Assembly: GCA_034435635.1 (NCBI GenBank)
Contig: DAOTWY010000150.1
Location: 1 to 11,070, forward strand
Direction of reading: 5' to 3'
DNA from: DAOTWY01 sp003696565
GTDB taxonomy: Bacteria > Chloroflexota > Anaerolineae > Aggregatilineales > Phototrophicaceae
Length of the DNA: 11,070 nucleotides
The notes beneath the pieces are model-generated. The model saw nothing but the letters and a program-made list of their open reading frames with translations. It was not told the origin of the DNA and did not search any database. Of the stretch, positions 6,142-11,070 are shown one piece after another (position 1 is the stretch's first letter; the number at the start of each line of letters is the position of its first letter). The position numbers and the translations under genes were made by a program.

Positions 6142-8247
6142 ATGCTAGCTGAAATCGGCTTATTTGCACTGGCGTTTGCTTTTGCTTCTTCGTTATATGC
6201 AATTGGCGCATCAGTTTTTGGAGAATGGCGACATTCGGAAAAGATTGTCCTAACTGGACGCAACGCAGCACTTCTAACATTCATGTTACTGTTATTGGCG
6301 ATCATCGCATTACAAATTGCAATCCTCTCAGAAGATTATCAGATTGCTTATGTTTGGTCAGTAAGTAGCCCACAAATGCCCACTTTTTTCCGTTGGACAG
6401 CCTTATGGGGATCACAAGCTGGCTCGCTTCTGTTTTGGTCTTTTTTGATGGCGGCATTTTCTGCTACTGCTTTGATCTTAAATTGGAAAAGCCATCGGCG
6501 TTTAATGCCTTATGCCACGGCTTATATGATGGCAGTTGTGGCGTTTTTCGTCGGTATTACATTGTTTTATGAGAACCCATTTGAACGTTGGTGGATTGTT
6601 GATGGGAATGAGGTCGTACGTACGGCGTTGATCCCCGCTAATGCTGTAGCACCAGATGCCAACCGTTTAGCAGAAACTGCAAAAGGGTTAAATCCGCTGT
6701 TACGCCATTTTGGCATGGCAATTCATCCTCCCATGCTTTACCTAGGGTTTGTTGGATTTATTATTCCGTTTGCATTTGCGATGTCTGCTCTGGCATCTGG
6801 TGATCTTTCCACCAATTGGATTAAAGCATCGCGTCGTTGGGCATTGGTGGCGTGGTTGTTTCTTAGCTTGGGTTTGATTTTAGGGGGACGCTGGGCATAC
6901 GATGTGCTTGGCTGGGGTGGTTACTGGGGCTGGGACCCCGTGGAAAATGCGGCATTTTTACCCTGGCTAATTGGTACGGCATATTTGCACAGTGTGATGA
7001 TCCAAGAAAAGCGTGGGATGCTTAAGACATGGAATATGTTTTTGGTGATTGGCACATTTAGTGCGGTGATCTTCGCTACTTTTGCCACGCGTAGCGGATT
7101 GGTAGACAGCGTTCATAGCTTTGCCCGTAGTGAGATTGGCTTCCCTATGTTCTTCTTTTGGTTCACGCTCACAGTGATATCGGTTGGGTTGATCTTGTGG
7201 CGGCGGAATCAAGGACGATTGCGTGACGATCATCATTTCAAGGGTTGGCTTAGTCGTGAGATGTTGTTTGTTATCAATAATGTGGTGTTTCTTGCGTTGT
7301 TTGTCGTGATTTTTTGGGGAAGTTTTGGTGCGCCGATTGTGTCTGAATTGTTTCTTAATACTGATATAACTATCGGAACAGATTACTTTATGCGTGTGAC
7401 TCCCCCTTTGTTTGCTGTGCTGTTTGTGTTGATGGGGATTGCACCACTTTCCGCATGGGGAACAACATCGTTATCTCGCATGGGGCAGGCATTGCTTATC
7501 CCTATGACTTTAACAGGTGTGACGGTGGCTTTTTTATACAGTACAGGGATGAATACACCTGTTGCATTACTTGGATATGCTATTGTATCTCTGGCGGGAT
7601 GGGTGGCAATTGTGGAGACGTTACGCGCTATGATGGCACGGGTACGCACACATGGTGAAAATCCGATACAAGCCTTGTTTTCTCTCATTCGGCGTAACCC
7701 ACGCCGATATGGTGGATATCTTACACATTTGGGGGTAACAATAATCGGTATCGGTATTATTGGTAGCACATTGTTCCAAGTAGAAACACAACAAACACTG
7801 GCACAGGGTGAAAGTTTGTATATTAGTGGGTATGAAATGCGGTTTGATAACCTGCGCGCACGGCAAATTTCTAGTGATGGGCGTATTATGGATATTGCTG
7901 ATGTGACGGTACTGAAAGATGGGCGTGAGATTGCAACGCTCCATCCACGCCGTGATTTCTTCCCTGAAGGAGATGGGATGAACAGCATGACCATCGCTGG
8001 TGCCCATAGCACGATAGAAAATGACTTCTATGTGCTATTGGTAGATTGGGAAACAATAGACCAACAGAGTGTCACATTCAAAGTATATATCAACCCACTT
8101 ATTAACTTGGTGTGGTGGGGTGGTTTGGTTCTTATTTTAGGGACGTTGTTTTCAATCTATCCAAAAGAGACGGTATCGGTACGGGTTCGTCAAAAATTAA
8201 TCAAGCAATCTGGCAATACGCTTGCGTTGGAAGGAGCGTCGTCATGA
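6142..8247 (+). CDS. ccmF: Cytochrome c heme lyase subunit CcmF
   Basis: Multi-pass membrane protein of the heme-handling superfamily, part of the complex that takes heme from holo-CcmE and attaches it to apocytochrome CxxCH motifs. The 701 residues are close to the usual 640-680. The WWD signature WGGYWGWDPVENA spans 258-270. All four family histidines are present: H195 in HPPMLYLG, H283 in YLHSV, H325 in VHSFA, and H529 in YLTHLG. They match those described as two outer and two membrane heme ligands. TALWGSQAGSLLFW (86-99) is a further hallmark. A large outer loop (about 547-650) contains ISGYEMRFDNL and a HPRRDFFP segment, and a final membrane helix runs about 655-672. The ATG follows GAAGGGG in the ccmE tail, and the stop overlaps the ccmH start by four bases (ATGA), which suggests translational coupling. 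Confidence 0.97.
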   Translation: MLAEIGLFALAFAFASSLYAIGASVFGEWRHSEKIVLTGRNAALLTFMLLLLAIIALQIAILSEDYQIAYVWSVSSPQMPTFFRWTALWGSQAGSLLFWSFLMAAFSATALILNWKSHRRLMPYATAYMMAVVAFFVGITLFYENPFERWWIVDGNEVVRTALIPANAVAPDANRLAETAKGLNPLLRHFGMAIHPPMLYLGFVGFIIPFAFAMSALASGDLSTNWIKASRRWALVAWLFLSLGLILGGRWAYDVLGWGGYWGWDPVENAAFLPWLIGTAYLHSVMIQEKRGMLKTWNMFLVIGTFSAVIFATFATRSGLVDSVHSFARSEIGFPMFFFWFTLTVISVGLILWRRNQGRLRDDHHFKGWLSREMLFVINNVVFLALFVVIFWGSFGAPIVSELFLNTDITIGTDYFMRVTPPLFAVLFVLMGIAPLSAWGTTSLSRMGQALLIPMTLTGVTVAFLYSTGMNTPVALLGYAIVSLAGWVAIVETLRAMMARVRTHGENPIQALFSLIRRNPRRYGGYLTHLGVTIIGIGIIGSTLFQVETQQTLAQGESLYISGYEMRFDNLRARQISSDGRIMDIADVTVLKDGREIATLHPRRDFFPEGDGMNSMTIAGAHSTIENDFYVLLVDWETIDQQSVTFKVYINPLINLVWWGGLVLILGTLFSIYPKETVSVRVRQKLIKQSGNTLALEGASS

Positions 8248-8711
8248 TTAAAACTGTAACGACAATGCTGCTATTACTCATCTTAATTTTACCATTAGCC
8301 GCACAAGAAGATGACGATGTTGTAACAGATGATGAAGTGAATGCTGTAGCGCGTCAACTTTATTGTCCAGTTTGTGAGAATATTCCACTTGATGCATGTG
8401 GCACGGCTGCTTGTGAAGATTGGCGATATGAGATTCGCTTACAACTAGAAGCAGGGATGACTGAGGAACAAATTATTGATGATTTTGTGACGCGGTTTGG
8501 GGATCGTGTAGTTGGCACACCTAAAGACCCTCTTTTACGGGTAATTTCTGTGGTTACACCCTGGGTTATGATCGCCCTTGGGGTATTTTGGGGCTGGCGG
8601 ATGTTTCAGCGGCGGATGACTACGAATGCGGTGGAAGATGTTCAACAAGTATCATCTGACGAACACTCACACTATCAGGACTTGTTGGAGCAAGACATTG
8701 CAGGGGGATAG
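8244..8711 (+). CDS. ccmH: Cytochrome c maturation thiol reductase CcmH with four cysteines
   Basis: 155-residue CcmH/CycL-family protein that reduces or presents the CxxCH cysteines of apocytochrome c outside the membrane. A signal peptide or N-anchor (about 1-20, ending PLAA) is followed by the three-helix domain with the LxCxxCxN motif LYCPVCEN (C41, C44). DACGTAACEDWR adds two further cysteines, C52 and C57, absent from the proteobacterial family. MTEEQIIDDFVTRFGDRVVGTPK (72-94) is typical of the family. A C-terminal membrane helix (about 97-118) and a short charged tail follow. The ATG at 8244 has GGAAGGAG eight bases upstream and overlaps the ccmF stop; the longer open frame starting inside ccmF is not credible. 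ccmG starts one base after its stop. Confidence 0.93.
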   Translation: MIKTVTTMLLLLILILPLAAQEDDDVVTDDEVNAVARQLYCPVCENIPLDACGTAACEDWRYEIRLQLEAGMTEEQIIDDFVTRFGDRVVGTPKDPLLRVISVVTPWVMIALGVFWGWRMFQRRMTTNAVEDVQQVSSDEHSHYQDLLEQDIAGG

Positions 8712-8712
8712 G

Positions 8713-9279
8713 ATGACAACAGAAACGTTGATCACAAATGATAAACATAAATCATTAAATTTAGGGACATTGGTTATTTTTGCTGTGTTAGTATTGATGG
8801 GTGCGGTGATTGCTATGGCACTTTCTCGCCAGAACCAGACACAACCAACAAGCGGACCTGCGCCAGATTTTAGTTTCACCACATTTGATGGCGACTCTTA
8901 TCGTCTTTCAGATTTTCGAGGCAAGGTTGTTGTCATCAATTTTTGGGCAAGCTGGTGTACAGAATGTGGTTATGAAGCCGATGATTTGCAGTCGGTATGG
9001 GAATATTATGAACCGACTGGTGAGGTTATTTTTTTAGGCATTGCCTATGCTGATAATGGTCCGCGCTCTTTGGAATATATTGAGCGATATGGCATTACCT
9101 ACCTCAATGCCCCTGATCTTGGTACACGTATTTCCGAAGACTATCGTATTACTGGTGTACCGGAGACGTTCATTGTGGATCAAAATGGGGATGTTGCCCA
9201 TTTTATCTATGGTGTGACCAACCGCACCCAACTAACGAGTATTATTGAAAATTTACTGGCTAAAGAGGCAATACAATGA
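8713..9279 (+). CDS. ccmG: Cytochrome c biogenesis thioredoxin CcmG/DsbE-like
   Basis: Membrane-tethered thioredoxin-fold protein that passes electrons to CcmH or directly to apocytochrome c. It has 188 residues: cytoplasmic N-tail, one transmembrane segment (about 17-37), a linker, then a TlpA/ResA/DsbE-type domain (about 49-186) starting APDFSFTTFDG and LSDFRGKVVVINFWAS. The active site is W81-C82-T-E-C85, with the cis-proline at P150 in GVPETF. The ATG at 8713 has AGGGGG five bases upstream and follows the ccmH stop after a single base. An in-frame ATG at 8626 lies deep inside ccmH and gives a non-homologous N-terminus. ResA-like function is also possible from the fold; the operon favours CcmG. 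Confidence 0.93.
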   Translation: MTTETLITNDKHKSLNLGTLVIFAVLVLMGAVIAMALSRQNQTQPTSGPAPDFSFTTFDGDSYRLSDFRGKVVVINFWASWCTECGYEADDLQSVWEYYEPTGEVIFLGIAYADNGPRSLEYIERYGITYLNAPDLGTRISEDYRITGVPETFIVDQNGDVAHFIYGVTNRTQLTSIIENLLAKEAIQ

Positions 9280-9656
9280 GCGTGATGGGGATTATTGCAG
9301 CGATCTTTGTGTTTGGTGTTGGATTAGCTTGGGTGTTTTCGCCATTGTTTTTTACACGTGGTGAACTAGGTCTGATTGCTCAACGTAAGCGAGAACAAGA
9401 TGAGCTGCTTACACTTTATGAGCGTGTTGTTATGGTTATTCGTGACTTAGATGATGATTTCCAAACGGGGAAACTCCCACGCGAAGAATATGAACTTGAG
9501 CGTGATCGCTGGACGCAACGCGGTGTAGAAATTCTACAAGCTCTTGAAACGCACCATGATTCCCCCCTTAAAAAATCACCAGCAAAGGCGGAACGTGATT
9601 TTGATGATGCAATTGAGGCAGCTATTAAGCAGTATGTCACTTCAATGAAGGGTTAA
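9276..9656 (+). CDS. Small membrane protein resembling the N-terminal part of CcmI
   Basis: 126-residue protein with one N-terminal membrane helix (about 5-22) and a charged cytoplasmic or peripheral helical region. LYERVVMVIRDLDDDFQTGKL followed by PREEYELERDRW (about 47-79) matches the pattern seen after the anchor of CcmI/CycH proteins (RDLxxDxxxGKLxxEDY). The tetratricopeptide domain of full CcmI, which binds apocytochrome, is missing; a Lys/Asp-rich tail replaces it. Its start overlaps the ccmG stop by four bases (ATGA), with AAAGAGG seven bases upstream, so it is translated as part of the ccm operon. The role is probably scaffolding of the maturation complex, inferred from position and the short motif only. 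A generic coiled-coil membrane protein is the alternative. Confidence 0.75.
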   Translation: MSVMGIIAAIFVFGVGLAWVFSPLFFTRGELGLIAQRKREQDELLTLYERVVMVIRDLDDDFQTGKLPREEYELERDRWTQRGVEILQALETHHDSPLKKSPAKAERDFDDAIEAAIKQYVTSMKG

Positions 9657-9658
9657 TC

Positions 9659-11070
9659 ATGAGATCTCTTTGGGAAATTAGTATCATTTTGGTGATGATA
9701 TTGTCTGCTTGTGGGGGCTTGGCAGGAGAGCCAGAAATTGTTGCGACAATGCCAGTTTCCCAGTCTGCTGCTCACACACAAACGCCTGATGTGTTACCAG
9801 ATACAATGCCAAATCTTGAAATGGGTGCGGTGGTCTACCAGACCAATTGTGTACGCTGCCATGGCGAATCGGCGCGTGGTGACGGTGAGTTAGTGTTGAA
9901 TGGGCAAATTCCGCCACTAATGGACTTCAACTCAGGAGAACGTCAGGCACAATCCAGCCCGGTAGAGTGGTTTGATATTGTTACAAACGGTAGATTAGAG
10001 ACATTGATGCCACCCTGGAGCGGTAGCTTAAGTAACACGGAACGTTGGGCTGTTACGATGTATTTGTATAGTTTAGCTTATTCTCCTCAGCAAATTTCTG
10101 CCGGAGAGACGATTTACCAGGCATCTTGTGCAGAATGTCATGGTGAAAACGCAACTGGAACAAGTGAAGCACCAGCAATCGCTGGAATATTTGAACGATC
10201 TGATTCTGCTGCTGCACAATTAATTGCCAATGGTACAGCGAATATGCCGGCGTTTATAGACTTTAGTGCAGAGGAAATCACGAATGTCATCGCCTATTTA
10301 CGCACTGTTGGTAGCGGCACATTGTCATCTGATTCTGGTGCAGAAATTGATGAAGCGATTGAACCCACATTAGGCACAATTAGTGGAACCGTGATCAACG
10401 GTAGCATGGATGGTGTCATACCACAAAATATGGTTGTTCAGTTGCATGTTGTGGATCGTTCCTTTAATGAACAAATTATTGAAACCCGTTTAAATTCCGA
10501 TGGCACATTCCGCTTTGATGATATTTTAATTGATCCGAACCATGGTTTTGTGGCGACGATTTTTTATCAAGGCTCCTACTTTACCAGCGATTTTATTCCT
10601 GGTGATTTTGGCATGACGCAAATTGACCTACCTATTACGTTATACGAACCAACAAATGATCCGTCCGTATTGCGTATTGAAGAGATCACAGCACAAATTT
10701 TTGCCGATGCCGAATCATTACAAGTTGTGGAAATCATCACACTGACAAATATGTCAGATCATGTGTTTATTGGTGAGGAAGCAATTAGTAGCCCAGACCG
10801 GATAACACTACAATTTCCTTTGCCTGAACAAGCAACTTATCTTGATATAGGAGATGAGCGGTATCGTATCAGCGATGATGGCCAATTTGTGATGGATACA
10901 CAAGCTGTTTTACCAGATAAGCCACATATTGTGCATTTAGGCTACACGCTACCATATGATGGTTCTGTTATTCTCAATCAACAGATGCCATATCCGTTTG
11001 CAGGGATGATTAACGTTTTGATTGGAACCGATGGGGTAGTCATTCAAAGTAATCAGTTGCAGCCATTAGG
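9659..11070 (+). CDS. Di-heme cytochrome c lipoprotein with C-terminal beta domains (cut by window edge)
   Basis: The 470 visible residues begin with a lipoprotein signal whose lipobox LSAC places the lipidated cysteine at C18. Two class I cytochrome c domains follow: CVRCH at 64-68 with possible axial Met M117 (MPPW), and CAECH at 157-161 with possible axial Met M196 (MPAF). From about 246 the sequence turns into beta-rich modules. The first (ISGTVINGSMDGVIPQNM..., NSDGTFRFDDI, FVATIFYQGSYFTSDF) resembles carboxypeptidase-regulatory-like folds. The region from about 345 I do not recognise. The ATG follows GAAGGG after six bases and lies two bases behind the ccmI-like stop, so the gene belongs to the ccm operon and is a natural client of it. 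The heme domains probably carry electrons at the outer membrane face; the redox partner is not visible. No stop is reached before 11070. Confidence 0.92.
   Translation, partial: MRSLWEISIILVMILSACGGLAGEPEIVATMPVSQSAAHTQTPDVLPDTMPNLEMGAVVYQTNCVRCHGESARGDGELVLNGQIPPLMDFNSGERQAQSSPVEWFDIVTNGRLETLMPPWSGSLSNTERWAVTMYLYSLAYSPQQISAGETIYQASCAECHGENATGTSEAPAIAGIFERSDSAAAQLIANGTANMPAFIDFSAEEITNVIAYLRTVGSGTLSSDSGAEIDEAIEPTLGTISGTVINGSMDGVIPQNMVVQLHVVDRSFNEQIIETRLNSDGTFRFDDILIDPNHGFVATIFYQGSYFTSDFIPGDFGMTQIDLPITLYEPTNDPSVLRIEEITAQIFADAESLQVVEIITLTNMSDHVFIGEEAISSPDRITLQFPLPEQATYLDIGDERYRISDDGQFVMDTQAVLPDKPHIVHLGYTLPYDGSVILNQQMPYPFAGMINVLIGTDGVVIQSNQLQPL

Noticed and set aside
5895..6305. Minus-strand open frame (136 residues) across the ccmE-ccmF junction
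   Set aside because: It is antisense to two conserved genes and has no recognisable features.
7383..8012. Long minus-strand open frame (209 residues) inside ccmF
   Set aside because: It lies antisense to a well-conserved part of CcmF, has no Shine-Dalgarno or family-like motif, and reads as low-quality sequence rich in Ser, Arg and Ile.
8112..8243. Upstream in-frame start extending CcmH into the ccmF gene
   Set aside because: ATG 8244 overlaps the ccmF stop in the usual ATGA form, has a strong Shine-Dalgarno and begins a signal peptide.
8626..8712. Upstream in-frame start extending CcmG into the ccmH gene
   Set aside because: The added residues are an out-of-frame reading of the ccmH tail; ATG 8713 has AGGGGG five bases before it.

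Overview
This 11 kb window looks like the chromosome of a Chloroflexota bacterium, probably of the Anaerolineae lineage. That is inference. It rests on secreted proteins with bacterial SH3 domains joined by Pro/Thr-rich linkers, a TolB-like propeller with such a tail, a CcmH with a Chloroflexi-style cysteine pattern, and a lipoprotein di-heme cytochrome c directly behind the ccm genes. The content is mostly housekeeping or envelope biology. I see no transposase, integrase, phage gene, CRISPR array or toxin-antitoxin pair.

Layout. (1) 1-1277, minus strand: a two-gene phospholipid operon, psd (phosphatidylserine decarboxylase) then pssA (CDP-diacylglycerol-serine phosphatidyltransferase, running off the left edge). 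Together they give the route CDP-DAG to PS to PE. pssA uses a TTG start. (2) 1278-1496: divergent promoter region. (3) 1497-3014: a 505-residue exported multidomain protein (two PPC-like beta domains, SH3 domain, unrecognised C-terminal beta domain), ending in a strong terminator. (4) 3055-3391: tRNA-Leu(CAG) and tRNA-Gly(CCC), each with its own near-consensus sigma-A promoter and its own terminator. (5) 3410-4216: ribosomal protein L25 (TL5/Ctc type), with a good promoter, an inverted repeat around the -10, a terminator-like hairpin in the leader and a strong terminator behind. (6) 4234-5412: an exported TolB-like propeller with a C-terminal SH3 domain; its ribosome binding site lies directly behind the L25 terminator. 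(7) 5603-11070: a tightly packed cytochrome c maturation operon, ccmE-ccmF-ccmH-ccmG-ccmI-like, followed by a di-heme cytochrome c lipoprotein that is cut by the right edge.

In the ccm operon, CcmE carries heme covalently on the outer face of the membrane, CcmF is the heme-ligase membrane subunit, and CcmH and CcmG keep the CxxCH cysteines of the apocytochrome reduced. The cytochrome gene at the end is a natural substrate. The most interesting point is that CcmE has a CxxxY heme-attachment motif (C160/Y164) instead of the usual HxxxY, yet a CcmH with an intact LxCxxCxN motif is encoded in the same operon. As I recall it, the variant System I was described as having the CxxxY CcmE and lacking CcmH. 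No ccmA, ccmB, ccmC or ccmD lies in the window.

Several starts given here differ from the longest open frame, because Shine-Dalgarno sites and gene junctions favour internal starts: L25 at 3505, the TolB-like gene at 4234, ccmE at 5603, ccmH at 8244 and ccmG at 8713.
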